64,000 bases of DNA from Aphidius gifuensis (Eukaryota; Arthropoda; Insecta; Hymenoptera; Braconidae), in assembly GCF_014905175.1 (NCBI RefSeq), contig NC_057793.1, positions 13,914,369 to 13,978,368 on the forward strand, given 5' to 3'. Position numbers and translations under genes: made by a program. Of the stretch, positions 43,243-54,707 are shown one piece after another. The notes beneath the pieces are model-generated. The model searched no databases. It was not told where the DNA came from and was given only the letters and a program-made list of their open reading frames with translations. Positions within the stretch are counted from its first letter, which is position 1, and each line of letters begins with the position of its first letter.

Positions 43243-43533
43243 ATGGATAACTCTTCAACTAATAATTTTAATAACACAGGTAATTAATTTAAAAAATCAA
43301 ATCAAATTAAATATAATGAAATACTATCAGCCATAATACAAGAATTAAATAGAAGTGGTAAATGTCTAGGCTATAAAAGTTAATGAAGAAGGTTGATTCA
43401 AACATATGGGCTGAGAGTTCAACGAGATATCATTCTCCAGGTTTTGAGGATTCTTGATCCTATTGGAGTCAAGCACAGAAAAATACATCGACTACGAAGA
43501 CGATCTCCATTAGTTTTCTTGATTTTTGAGCAT
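43243..43533 (+). pseudogene. Integrase-core-like gene fragment, two stops
   Basis: After an ATG (MDNSSTNNFNN) and a possible short intron, the frame reads NEILSAIIQELNRSGKCLGY, two adjacent stops (43381-43386), then RRLIQTYGLRVQRDIILQVL and RILDPIGVKHRKIHRLRRR. This resembles the N-terminal helix-turn region of animal proteins with an rve-type integrase core, where a LDP-G-V-x-x-R-RRLRRR motif precedes the catalytic domain. The catalytic domain itself is absent: the frame runs into unrelated sequence and stops. Identification is by motif memory only. Confidence 0.42.
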
Positions 43534-43700
43534 TAAAATGAGCTAAAAAATGCATTGCTGAAATATTGTTAAAAAGAAAATTATAAAATATTTTGTGGTG
43601 CAGCAACTGATCAACCCTTGGATCAATGATCAATTCATCGTCTATCATAGGAACAACCGAGACAGTATCATCACCATCTTCTTCTTGAGATAAAAGACCA

Positions 43701-43902
43701 GGGCAGCGTTCGATAGCTGGCCGAGGCCAAAAATCCGGCCAATTTTTTATCATGGTTTATTTTATATGTTCGTAGTGTCAGCACTGCTACATTATAATTT
43801 CAAATATTTACATGGGATTTTCTCATAGTGAGTTTTTAATTTATCAAGTTGTCTTTCCGTTGGTCCAGGCCGAGGCCCTCGGCCAGCTATCGAACGCTCC
43901 CC
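43701..43902. repeat. 200-bp MITE, GGGCAGCGTTCGATAGCTGG ends
   Basis: Inverted ends GGGCAGCGTTCGATAGCTGG / CCAGCTATCGAACGCTCCCC continue with CCGAGG. A second copy, in the opposite orientation, is 61466-61666. Confidence 0.85.
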
Positions 43903-43956
43903 AGTTGCATTTGAAATTACATTTTTAAGATCACTTAATTTTAGAGTGTTCTTTAA

Positions 43957-44506
43957 GGTTGATTCCGAATATCTGAATTATTGATAGACTTTCGACTTTT
44001 TTGGCTTATTTTCTAAATGAAATAATTATCTATATTGTGAATTTTTTTGAATTTTTTCTTGTTTGCTTTTTATGAGATATTTACTGTCAAAGTTGACAAC
44101 TTTAACACACAAGGTATACGCGTTATCTCATGTTTTTACGAATAACTTTTTTTCGTGTTGATTTAAAACTGTACATTTACTATCAGATTGTAGCCCTGGA
44201 CAAGACAAAATTTTGATAATTATTTCAATTTTTTCTTCTTTTTCTTTTATTAAATATTTAACTTTTAAACATTAAACTTTGCTAGATTGCGCGGCACACT
44301 GACATGAACACAAGCATGGTTTTGGCGTACGACGTAAACTTTGTTTGCTAATGTGTTGCCGCGCACACACATACTACTAAAGAACTTGTTTTTTTTATGA
44401 GTGGCACCACAAAAATTTCAGGACACGGGAATAAAAAATAGCGTTATTAATATACGGGCCCTTCGTGGCATAAATATTGGTACGGCGATGGGACTTGGAA
44501 TCAACC
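43957..44506. mobile_element. TTAA-bounded MITE, GGTTGATTCC ends
   Basis: TTAA on both sides (43953-43956, 44507-44510) encloses inverted GGTTGATTCC. Sister copy 27781-28327. The plus-strand ORF 44401-44601 recurs in the sister and is repeat-borne. Confidence 0.85.
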
Positions 44507-44539
44507 TTAAAATTAATGTCAATTCGTATTTGTTGCGAC

Positions 44540-45430
44540 CAGTGTTGGGTAATTCGACGATTTTCGGGGTATCATACAATCATACGTATGATACTACATA
44601 AAGTGTATGATAGTTGAAAGTGCCCTCTTTTTTTATAAAATGAAGTAAATGATCTATTAAAATCACTCACACCACTGTACACAGCTGTCAAACTGTTTTT
44701 TCGACAACGATAAATAATAAATAAATTCATCAACGTGTATGAAAAATTTTATGAGAATTAAAACATTATATGAGAAAATAATTGAACAGTTAATATTATG
44801 ACTACTTTCAAAAAATCAGCTAATGAGTTCGTCTTGAATATATTAAAGTATGCCAATATGGAAAAAGATGTCAACTTGGCAAATAGGTTTCCCAGATCAA
44901 TATAATACGTTCCTCATAGAAAACAACAGGGAAAATATATTTGTGATATTGAGTAATGTTAAATTATCTGTGTGATTATAATCTCGTAATAACTGTATTT
45001 ATTTTTTTTTTTTTTGCAAGCTAATGGAACTTTTTCCTGGCATTGCCTGGCATTCCATGATGTTCCTTAGAACCTGTCGAAACCCTCCTACCCCACATAT
45101 CATGTGATGGTGTATTATCTCATTTTTTTATAATAATTTTTGAGATTATTTAAATAAAATATATACAATCATTAGTCGTTGATTGTGTCCAATAAATATT
45201 AATAAATTCATGAAATTACATATTATGTTGACATATTGCTTTTGGGCGCAAAATATGTGTACAATGGTGGATTAGGCAAAATGGCGTCAGTAAAATAGTT
45301 TAAAAAGTAAAATGTAGAGGCGCTTTTAATGTATGATACATGGCGTATGATAATGGAGATGTATGATACTGTATGATACAGTGTATGATACTGCTGTATG
45401 ATACACCGGTATCATACCTACCCAACACTG
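44540..45430. mobile_element. hAT-like MITE, GTATCATAC type, copy 2
   Basis: Ends CAGTGTTGGGTA; exact duplication GTTGCGAC at 44532-44539 and 45431-45438. Inverted relative to 40024-40931. Confidence 0.9.
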
Positions 45431-45453
45431 GTTGCGACCACAAGTTGCCTTAA

Positions 45454-45605
45454 GGTGTTACCCGCGCATATCTAGAGACCTCTTGTAGATGGCATTTAGA
45501 AACATAATATTTCTATGAGTGCGAACGAGATAAAAAAAAAGGAGAAAATCTCGATTCTCACTTCCACTTAAGTATTTAGACGAAGACAAAAATTTATTTT
45601 TATTT
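45454..45605. repeat. Left part of a TTAA element
   Basis: TTAA (45450-45453) is followed by GGTGTTACCC and then the GAGTGCGAA..CTCACTTCCACTTAAG block of 12220-12687. The right end is not found; a CAGATTCTG array begins at 45606. Confidence 0.55.
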
Positions 45606-46715
45606 CCCTGGTGAAAAAAATCTGGCAGATTCTGTTAGATTCTGGCAGATTCTGCAAGATTCGACAAAAAATGAAAAAATCTGGCAGATTCTGCCAGCCA
45701 AATATTCGGCTTTCAACAGTCTGCCAGATTGTGTCAGGTATTGCCAGTCCAAGAAGACTAGAAACTAGGAGAGTCAACTATGTACATTGGGAATGAGACA
45801 AAATATGTCGTGAAATAAGGCTTTTACATTTGGCCACAGAGAGGCGTTTTTATAAAGCCTGCCCCTGTGTAAAAGTTTACGACGTTTTTGGTCCCATCCA
45901 GCCTATCCCCCACTACAGGGAGTTGACTCTCCTGGTCACTAGTCTTCTTGTGCCAGTCAAATACTCGACTTTCAACAGTCTGCCAGATTCTGTCAGATTC
46001 TTCCAGATTCTGTCAGATTTTGCCAGCCAAATACTCGATCTTAACAGTCTGCTAGATTCTGCCAGATTCTGTCAGCCACATATTCGACTTCCAACAGCAT
46101 GCCAGATTCTGCCAGATTCTGTCAGCCACATATTTGATTTCCAACAGTCTGCCAGATTCTGCCAGCCACATATTTGACTATTAAACAGTCTGCCAGATTC
46201 TGCCAGTTCAATTGATGAATATTGTTTTTTTTTCAAGAAATTGATTTTTTTGAATTAATACAACTGATTAGGAGACATCAAGTCGTCATCGAATTATTAG
46301 TATGTTATAATTCATTCTTTTATAGCTCATTTATCATTATTTTACGTTAGTTGTTATTCAACGATTCTCACATGTGCTCACGTCAGAGTTCATTCACATA
46401 TATAGGAACTGAGATTATGATAGTTATAAAAATTTATAAAAACATATTCAAGTTTAAAAAAAAAATGCAACGCTTCGAGATTGAAGTCTCTTGATACCTT
46501 ACCGTGATGTTTGTAATAACCACAATAATTCGTCCAGAATTTTTTTTTTTTTTTAGAATTTTTTCGTAAAAATAGTCTGGCAGATTCTTACAGATTCTCA
46601 CAGATTATGGCAGATTCTGTCAGATTATGGCAGATTCTTACAGATTCTTACAGATTATGGCAGATTCTTACAGATTTAGACCGGTTTTTGGAACAACTGC
46701 CAGATTCTGCCATCT
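45606..46715. repeat. Word-iterating element, word CAGATTCTGCC
   Basis: It opens CCCTGGTGAAAAAAATCTGG. Two arms (45606-46215 and 46575-46715) are filled with GCCAGATTCTG/GGCAGATTCTG words and CCACATATTCGACTT-type spacers. The centre is AT-rich without the word. A foldback (45751-45951, ends AAGAAGACTAG / CTAGTCTTCTT) is inserted in the left arm. The ORFs at 45568-46177 translate the array. Confidence 0.65.
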
Positions 46716-47258
46716 AATAATTGGAAGCCAAAAAAAATAATGTCATGTGCCAGTACTGCCACTACAAGAAACAGCTTTTTCCTATAAAATTTTGGCCGGT
46801 ATTACAGGGCGAAATTGCAAAACGAAAAAAAATTTTTTATTAAAGGAATGCACCCCAATATTCCAGACTTTACAGTTTACGATAATGTGTGGTACGGCCT
46901 ATGTGACAATAACAAACAATCACAACAAGTCAATTTTCTATTTATTTCAGTTTGATATAACTATTAAACAGATATTTATCTAATAATTAGAAGCCAAAAA
47001 AAATAATGTCATGTACCAGTACTGCCACTACAAGAAACAGTTATTTCCTCTAAAATTTTGGCCGGTATTACAGGGCAAAATTGCAAAACGAAAAAAAAAT
47101 TTTATTAAAGGAATGGGTGCATACCTTTAATAAAAAATTTTTTTCGTTTTGCAATTTTGCCCTGTAATACCGGCCAAAATTTTCGAGGAAATAACTGTTT
47201 CTTGTAGTGGCAGTACTGGTACATGACATTATTTTTTTTGGCTTCCAATTATTAGATG

Positions 47259-47608
47259 AGGTGTGTTCGTTCACTTTTCACACCGAGCGTACGCACGGAG
47301 CGTTATGCAAGGAAGCGCTAGAGTCGTGCGGTCATTTAATGAATCTTTAGCAACTCAAATTTATCGACGCATTCGTTATTTTCAGTCATTGTGTTTATTT
47401 TGTTAATTTCATAATTTTTTCTAAGACGCAAGAACAAATTACCAATTATTGATGAATAAAGAGAACGAAAGAGCTAGAAAAAACAAATAACAATAAATAA
47501 ATAGTAAATTTTAGTTACTAAAGTTTCTTCAAATGACCGCACGACTCTAGCGCTTCCTTGCATACGCTCCGTGCGTACGCTCGATGTGAATAGTGAACGA
47601 ACACACCT
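47259..47608. repeat. Foldback, AGGTGTGTTCGTTCAC ends, 3-bp duplication
   Basis: Arms of about 80 bp include CGAGCGTACGCACGGAGCG and GAAGCGCTAGAGTCGTGCGG. Comparison with the intact repeat (TTAGATGGATAAC) shows a duplicated ATG. A partial copy is at 49865-50002. Confidence 0.75.
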
Positions 47609-47792
47609 ATGGATAACTGTTTAATGTTTATATCAAACTGAAATATAGATAGAAAATTGACTTGTTGTGATTATTTGTTATTGTCACATAGGTCGTACCG
47701 CACATTATCGTAAACTGTAAAGCCTGGAATATTGCATAGAGAAATTTATCACTTTTGTCGTTGTTTCTGTTTCTAGTTTTTAGTCGGTATGA

Positions 47793-48156
47793 AGGATGAT
47801 TCGCATTCGCGTCGTGAGTCGCTCGGCACTGACGCAGGCACTTGCGACTTTTCTAAAACGAAGACGCAGAATGCTTGCGGCTTGACGCAGAGCCCGCGAC
47901 ACCACCTTGCGTCTTTTTCGAAATAATAATCCGCCATTGTTGTTGACATATATTTATTTGTTTACATATTGTGCAACAACCTAACCCTCAAATAATAAAT
48001 ATGTCAACAACAATGGCGGATTATTATTTCGAAAAAGACGCAAGGTGGTGTCGCGGGCTCTGCGTCAAGCCGCAAGCATTCTGCGTCTTCGTTTTAGAAA
48101 AGTCGCAAGTGCCTGCGTCAGTGCCGAGCGACTCACGACGCGAATGCGAATCATCC
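47793..48156. repeat. 364-bp palindrome with TGA duplication
   Basis: The arms (about 160 bp) are nearly perfect and GC-richer than the surroundings (CGCGTCGTGAGTCGCTCGG). TGA lies on both sides; the intact target GTATGACAGGG can be seen, inverted, near 59950. ORFs across it on both strands are arm read-throughs. Confidence 0.8.
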
Positions 48157-48289
48157 TTGACAGGGCGAAATTGCAAAACGAAAAAAAATTTTTTATTAAA
48201 GGAATGCACCCAATGCACCCTATGGAAAAAAAATTTTGTCAAGCGCCATCAGCGGAAAAAAAAGCCCTAATGAGAACAATAGGTGTGTT

Positions 48290-49453
48290 CAGTGTTGGGT
48301 AAATATGAAACTCATTGTAATTTACAATGTAATTTACACCTTATTTTTTACATGGTAAATTACACGACTTGCGCGCCTCGCCGTGGAGAGTCTGGAACTA
48401 TGTATTTCGTAGCCATTTTGCAAACATATGTTTTATGTTTTCATTACTCTCGATATTTATTGTTATTTGTTGTTATTCTTATTATTATTAAATTCTCTAA
48501 TTAGCATAAATTTGTTCTTTGGTTATTTTAAAAAAAATTGTAAACAATGTCAAGTGTTAAAAATGTAAACAATTTTGATATAAAAATTATAAATTATTAA
48601 TTTGATTCGATCTTATTATTATTTTATTTAATTCAATGTTACATGTGACCTTTAAAAATCGAAAGACTGTACTTGAGATGTATTTTATAGTAGTTTAAAG
48701 AAAAATAATACTAAATGTCGTTAAATACAAATATATAAATATTTCAAATAGCTGAATAAGAATTTGGCTTAAATATAAAACGCCAAAAAAAATCTGTGCT
48801 TAACAGATAATTAATATTTCAATAATTTGCTAAAGATAATATGAAGATATTATAAATTTTTCTACTGAACACCAAATAAATATGTAATATGTAATTAATA
48901 AATATCTGATACAAAAAAATTATTATTTTTTTCTTGTGTAATACTAATATAAAATTCTTGGTTAATGCAAGGTCGTATAAAATTTTTTAATTATGAGACT
49001 AGCCGAAAATGTCTTATAAGTCATTTTTAAGTTAATTAAAAAAACGATAAATTTATTCACATTTAGTTAAATAATCGTAATTATGAAATGAATTAATATG
49101 CAAAAACCATGCTCATTTTTTAACTAACTTTGCTTTTTTTGGCACACATGTTACTAAATTTTTTTTTTTGTTAATGCTATTGATTATAATATTATAATGA
49201 ACTATTTTATATAAACTCGTCTAATAATTATGATCGTTCGTTCATTTATTTATTATTGTATTTATTCTCACAAAAAAGCTAGATGACATTGACATATGTT
49301 TTTTTTTGTTTACAACAACAGGTTATTTGGCGTCAGGTAGGGCTAGGTATGGGTTCTTTACAGTATTTACATTATTTACGTTTTTTACGTGAATTACTTG
49401 TAAATTACATGTAATGTAAATAACTCGAAAAATCGCCCATTTACCCAACACTG
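48290..49453. mobile_element. hAT-like MITE, GTAATTTACA type
   Basis: The ends are CAGTGTTGGGTA / TACCCAACACTG. The interior is closely related to 53549-54707. The flanks do not match (GGTGTGTT versus GGGGCTCC), so one side may have been rearranged. Confidence 0.8.
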
Positions 49454-49695
49454 GGGGCTCCATATACTTGGTTGGCAGGATTATGAAAAATAAAAAACTG
49501 AGATATAGAATCGTTTGGGAATGATTTGGGAACGTTTGGGAAATGATTCTCATAATTTAGGAATGCTTAGTTTAATTAATAATTAATAATTAAAGAATGG
49601 GCTAAAATTCACTAGATGTATGCGCACAAGCATATTGCGCATGAAGCATGCATTTACACTGCAATCATTGCTATTCACTGAAATATAGTAAAACT

Positions 49696-49858
49696 GCAGT
49701 CCAATTCACAGGGCATTACAATTTAGGGCTTTTTTCCTCCACTGGCGGCGCTTGTAGAGCTTTTGTATGTGAAATCTATATAAAAAAAATTTTACAAGCG
49801 CCATCACCGGCAAAAAAAGCCCTAAATTGTAAAAAATTTGCCCTGTGAATTGGACTGC
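49696..49858. repeat. 165-bp MITE copy
   Basis: GCAGTCCAATTCACAGGGC ends; same family as 35903-36066. The ORF over it is repeat-borne. Confidence 0.85.
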
Positions 49859-50009
49859 TGGAATTGATGAATAAAGAGAACGAAAGAGCTAGAAAAAACA
49901 AATAACAAGAAATAAATAGTAAATTTTAGTTACTAAAGTTTCTTCAAATGACCGCACGATTCTAGCGCTTCCTTGCATACGCTCCGTGCGTACGCTCGAT
50001 CCCAGGAGT

Positions 50010-50219
50010 GCTATTGTGTTGGTTATTGCGAAAATTCGCCGACAAGAAATGTTTGTCGCGATAGAAAAATATAAAGGCGCTTGTTGTTGCTTCCATGTGA
50101 AGCTGCCATAGTCATATGCAAATGCGAAAATAAAGTAGAATTTACATGAAAGCAACAACAAGCGCCTTCATATTTTTCTATCGCGACTAACATTTCTTGT
50201 CGGCGAATCGTTATTGCGG
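50010..50219. repeat. Foldback with AAGCGCC...GGCGCTT core
   Basis: Inverted segments ATTCGCCGACAAGAAATG and TCGCGATAGAAAAATAT with GGCGCTTGTTGTTGC pair across the centre at about 50112. It is followed by another MITE inserted at 50225. Confidence 0.7.
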
Positions 50220-50224
50220 GACCT

Positions 50225-50389
50225 GCAGTCCAATTCACGGGGCAAATTTTTTACAATTTAGGGCTTTTTTTTGCCGCTGATGGCGCTTGTAAAAATTTTT
50301 TTTATATAGATTTTACATACAAAAGCTTCACAAGCGCTGTGAGTGGTGAAAAAAAGCCCTAAATTGTAATGCCCTGTGAATTGGACTGC
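50225..50389. repeat. 165-bp MITE copy
   Basis: GCAGTCCAATTCACGGGGC ends; inserted next to the foldback ending at 50219. Confidence 0.85.
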
Positions 50390-50428
50390 CGCAAAAACTC
50401 CCGCAATACGGGACCAAGAATAGCACGT

Positions 50429-51814
50429 CCCAGATAACCACTGCGTACCACTAGGAATTTGTATCAGCTATATACCGGTATCTGACTGGTACAGAATATT
50501 ACAAAATGACAGTGGATTTTACTACTAGTATAATACTAGTACAATACTGGTATAATATACTAGGAACTAGTGAAGCTATATTGCCGGTAAAATACCAGTA
50601 CATATTACCAAGATGTTGCAGAGTATAAAAGAGAAGAAATTTACCTACAAAATAACGGTACACTGTAGCGGTATTGCATTCCAGTATCATAACGGTATAA
50701 TACCTGTCCTTTGTATAGACGCTAAGGATAGCGATCTTTTAGCGTGATTATAGCTAGGGTACTCGTAGCTACATCGAATTTTTTTTTCCGTTATTATTAT
50801 CGATGTAATTTTAACCCCCTACAAAAATTTTATTCCTCTACGTCGTGTTCTAGGGGGTGAAATTCAGGTACACACTATATTTATACAAAAAAATTAGACT
50901 CTCCGAAACTACCGGTAGTTACCTCGAAATTTTTTTTCCGTAATTATTATCAATTTAATTTTAACCTCCTACAAAAATGTCATCCCTCTATGTCGTGTCC
51001 TGCGGGGTGAAATTAAGGTACACGTTCTGATATGAATAAAAAAAAAAAAAATTTCTCCGAAAGTACTCGTAGGTACCTCAAAATTTTTTTACCGTAATTG
51101 TTATCGACGTAATTCCAACCCCCTATGAAACTTTCATCCCTCTACGTCGTGTTCTAGAAGGGTGAAATTAAGGTACACACTATATTTATACAAAACAAAA
51201 TTAATTTCTCCGAAACTACTGGTAGCTACCTCGAATATTCGTTTCCGTAATCATTATCGATGTAATTCTAACCACCTACGGAAATTTTATCCCACTACGT
51301 CGTGATCTAGGGGGTGAAATTGTGGTACACACTATATTTATATGAAAAAAATTAATTACTCCGAAACTAGTCGTAGCTAGCTCGAATATTCATTTCCGTA
51401 ATCATTATCGATGTAATTCTAACCCCCTACGAAAATGATAGGTTACCAAAACAAGTTTTTTTTGAAGATCATATTAATATTGCTTTCTCTTATACTAATT
51501 CATCATTTTTTTCAAATTTTATTTTCAAGCTTGAGTCAGTATGGCTCTAATCGCTCCAATTATTTACAATAGACATACATATGTCATAACTCATAAAGTC
51601 ATAATCATATACATACATATGATCGATGTGAACTCCAACGTAATACAAAAAAAATGAGTTCTCTAGTCATGAATTACATTTAGCATAGAGGTTTGACAAG
51701 AAGTTTTTCAAGCGCCGCCATCGGAAAAAAAAGGCCCTAAAGTGTAAAATTTATTTTGCCCTGTGAATTGGACTGCGGAAACATACCGGTATCATACCAG
51801 TATGTGGTTATCTG
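50429..51814. repeat. Element with CCCAGATAACCAC ends and TACCGGTA words
   Basis: CAGATAACCAC at the left is mirrored by GTGGTTATCTG at 51804-51814. The left arm repeats ATACTAGTA/TACTGGTAT/ACCGGTA words. A five-unit satellite fills 50740-51440. Confidence 0.6.
50740..51440. repeat. Tandem satellite, ~152-bp unit
   Basis: Five units with anchors (TTCCGTAAT.ATTATC) at 50788, 50938, 51092, 51245 and 51396. Each holds CTCCGAAACTA, a TACGTCGTGTTCTAG block, GGGGTGAAATT and GGTACACACTATATTTATA. Confidence 0.85.
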
Positions 51815-51819
51815 CACCC

Positions 51820-52131
51820 GCAGTCCAATTCACAGGGCAAATTTTTTACAATTTAGGGCTTTTTTTACCGCTGATGGCGCTTGTAAAAATTTTTTTTATA
51901 TAGATTTTACATACAAAAGCTTCACAAGCGCCGAGAGTGGTGAAGAAAAGCCCTAAATTGTAATGCCCTGCACCCGTATTCACGGGGCAAAATTGTTCTC
52001 ATTAGGGCTTTTTTTTCCGCTGATGGCGCTTGACAAAATTTTTTTTATATAGATTTCACATAGAAAAGCTCCACAAACGCCACCATCGGAAAAAAAACGC
52101 CCTAATGAGAACATCCTCTGAATACGGGTGC
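51820..52131. repeat. Two abutting 165-bp MITEs
   Basis: 51820-51970 is a GCAGTCC-type copy whose right end is cut by a GCACCCG-type copy at 51970-52131. They share the GCCCTGCACCCG junction. ORFs 51756-51956 and 51980-52210 are repeat-borne. Confidence 0.8.
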
Positions 52132-52149
52132 TGTGAATTGGATTGCAGT

Positions 52150-53531
52150 CATGGAGGTGAATAAGGAGGGTAATCTCTCGAAATTTACTGAAGCTCACAG
52201 AATGGAGCAAGTCAGTACGTTTTTCTGCCGGTGATGACGCTTTTGCTACAACAGTTCTATGGTCACATGTTATTTTTGTTTATATTTTTTCATGATAATG
52301 TGACAAGTCAAAAGATAATTATTTATTAATTGTTATTAATTAATGTGACGATTTAAACTATGATCATAATATAATAAATTGATAAAACTATCAATAAGTC
52401 TGCATTTAAAAGTAAGTTAGTTCTTATTTTTTTTATAATAAGATATAAGTATAGATATGTCAATCCTTTTGTTTATGTAGCTTTAATGTTAAAAATATTC
52501 GAATATTATTAATTACAGTTATAACTAATATTTAAAATTATTTTATTATCACTGGTGTTCTTTTTTTTAGCACGAAAAATGGTACAAAAATGTATTGTTT
52601 TCGAATGTCAAACATTAAAGGCAAATAAAAATGGTATTTCTATTTTTTCTGTACCAAAGGTAATATTTTAATGAAATATATATTTATATACCTACATATA
52701 TATATTATTTTTCATACTAATTTGTATTTTCTTAACAATTTAAGGATCCTAAACTTTTTGATGCTTGGAAATCAAATCTCCCAAAGCTAAGGAATTCCCT
52801 GAGTGTATCAAGTTTGGTTTGTGAAAAACATTTTCATCCAAGTGATATAATATCACAGTTTACTCAAAAATTACCTTCAGAAACGTGGATATATCCTCGT
52901 AGTAAAAAACGATTGAAACCTAAGGCTGTCCCTATATCTTCAGACGTCTGTTCATCTTCAGATAATACAATATTCAAGGGTGATAACGAGGCAATAAAAG
53001 CGAATGATGAAGTACCAAATGAATCTATCGTTGATGCATCAATTAATCCTTATGTTCATGTATCAATTAAACCTGGTGTTAATGTACCAGATGAGCATGA
53101 ATTTTATGTACCAATGCAATGTAATGTTCATGAACAAAATGACTCTGATGTTCATGTACCAGATGAGTACGAATTATATGTACCAATGCAATGTAATGTT
53201 CATGTACCAACTAAATCATCATTACATATGATACATGCGTCAACTCAGACTGTAGACCATAATGATTCATTCGAACTAAATAAAAAAAAATTGAATGTAA
53301 ACACCGGTAATTTTAATTTTTTAATGATCATATACTTTGATGTGTCACATTGTCATGTATTATGAGATTGCCAAAAATGTAAACAAAAATACCATCACCA
53401 TGTGACCATAGAACTGTTGTAGTAAAAGCGCCACCATCGGCAAAAAAAGGTACTGACTTGCTCCATTCCGTGAGCTTCACCAACAGCCTATGCTTTAACA
53501 TAGGAGATTACCCTCCTTATACACCTCCATG
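52150..53531 (+). mobile_element. P-superfamily-like element encoding a THAP protein
   Basis: The inverted ends start CATGGAGGTG and extend imperfectly about 120 bp (AATGGAGCAAGTCAGTAC, TATGGTCACATG). The target duplication is ATTGCAGT at 52142-52149 and 53532-53539. At 1.38 kb it is well below the roughly 3 kb of full-length P elements. The only coding sequence is a THAP finger; no RNase H-like catalytic domain is present. Confidence 0.85.
52579..53365 (+). CDS. THAP-domain protein of P-like element, 233 aa
   Basis: Two exons, 52579-52659 and 52745-53365, join in phase 0 (CCAAAG|GTAATA donor, TTTAAG|GAT acceptor). The N-terminus is a full THAP zinc finger: C5-x4-C10, Pro26, Trp35, C53-x2-H56, Phe57, and an AVP box at 88-91. 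THAP fingers bind DNA, and in P-element transposase they bind near the element ends. The C-terminal half has repeats of the type VHVPDEYELYVPMQCNVHV and VNVPDEHEFYVPMQCNVHE, then STQTVDHND. No catalytic or GTP-binding region follows, so it cannot be a transposase. By analogy with internally deleted Drosophila P elements it might act as a repressor; that is inference. A possible donor at about 53305 (ACCGGTAAT) could extend it into another exon. The frame is intact. Confidence 0.75.
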
Positions 53532-53548
53532 ATTGCAGTATTCACGGG

Positions 53549-54707
53549 CAGTGTTGGGTAGGTAGGAAACCCATGGTAATTTACATGTAATTTACATGTA
53601 ATTTACACCTTGTTTTGTACATGGTAAATTACACGACTTGTGCGCCTCGCCGTGGAGAGTCTGGAACTATGTATTTCGTAGCCATTTTGCAAACATATGT
53701 TTTATGTTTTCATTACTCTCGATGTTTAATGTTATTTGTTGTTATTCTTATTATTATTATATTCTCTAATTAGCATAAATTTGCTCTTCTGTTATTTAAA
53801 AAAAATTGTAAACAATGTCAGGTGTTAAAATTGTAAACAATTTTAATATAAAAATTATTAATTATTGATTTTATTCGATCTCATTATTATTTTATTTCAT
53901 TCAATGTTACTTGTGTCTTTTAAAAACCAAAAGACTGTACTTATGACGTATTCTATAGTTGTTTGAATGGAAATAATACGAAACGTCGTTAAATACAAAT
54001 ATATAAACATTTTTAATAGCTGAATAAAAATTTGGCTATTAACTATAATTTTTTGTGTTTAACAGATAATTAATATTTTAATAATTTGCTAAAGATAATA
54101 TGAAGATATTATAAATTTTTCTACTGAACACCAAATAAATATGTAATGTGTAATTAATAAATATCTGATACAAAAAAATTATTATTTTTTTCTTGTGTAA
54201 TATTAATATAAAATTCTTGGTTCATGCAAAGTCATATAAAATTTTTTAATTATAAGACTAGCCGAAAATGGACTATAAGTCATTTTTGAGTTAATTAAAA
54301 AAACGATAAATTTATTCACATTCAATTAAATAATCGTAATTATTAAAAAAACTAATATGCAAAAATCATGCTTATTTTTTAAGTTTTTAAACTAACTTTT
54401 CTTTTTTTGGCACACATATTACTAAATTTGTTTGTTTATGCTATTGATTATAATATTATAATGAACTATATTATATAAACTCATCTAATAATTATGATCA
54501 TTCGTTTATTTATCTATTATTGTATTTATTCTCACCAAAAAGCTAGATGAAATTGACATTTTTTTTTTTTTTGTTTACAACAACAGGTTATTTGGCGTCA
54601 GGTAGGGCTCGGTATGAGTTCCTTACGATATTTACATTATTTACGTTTTTTACGTAAATTACATGTAATGTAAATAACTCGAAAAATCGCCCATTTACCC
54701 AACACTG
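53549..54707. mobile_element. hAT-like MITE, GTAATTTACA type, exact duplication
   Basis: Ends CAGTGTTGGGTA; TTCACGGG at 53541-53548 and 54708-54715. The target lies inside a 165-bp MITE. Sister of 48290-49453. Confidence 0.9.

Larger units (their letters stand above)
46712..48230. repeat. Mosaic of GGGTGCATTCC-ended repeats
   Basis: Several partial copies in both orientations carry GGGTGCATTCCTTTAATAAA, CGTTTTGCAATTTCGCCCTG and the GTGCCAGTACTGCCACTACA block. Two foldbacks (47259-47608, 47793-48156) interrupt it. ORFs at 46747-47274 and 47971-48302 are read from these repeats and are not genes. Confidence 0.7.

Noticed and set aside
43469..43753. Minus-strand ORF of 94 codons
   Set aside because: Antisense to the integrase-like fragment and running into a MITE; no domain.
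47971..48302. Overlapping ORFs with Cys/Arg-rich translation
   Set aside because: They read through a palindrome and a hAT end.
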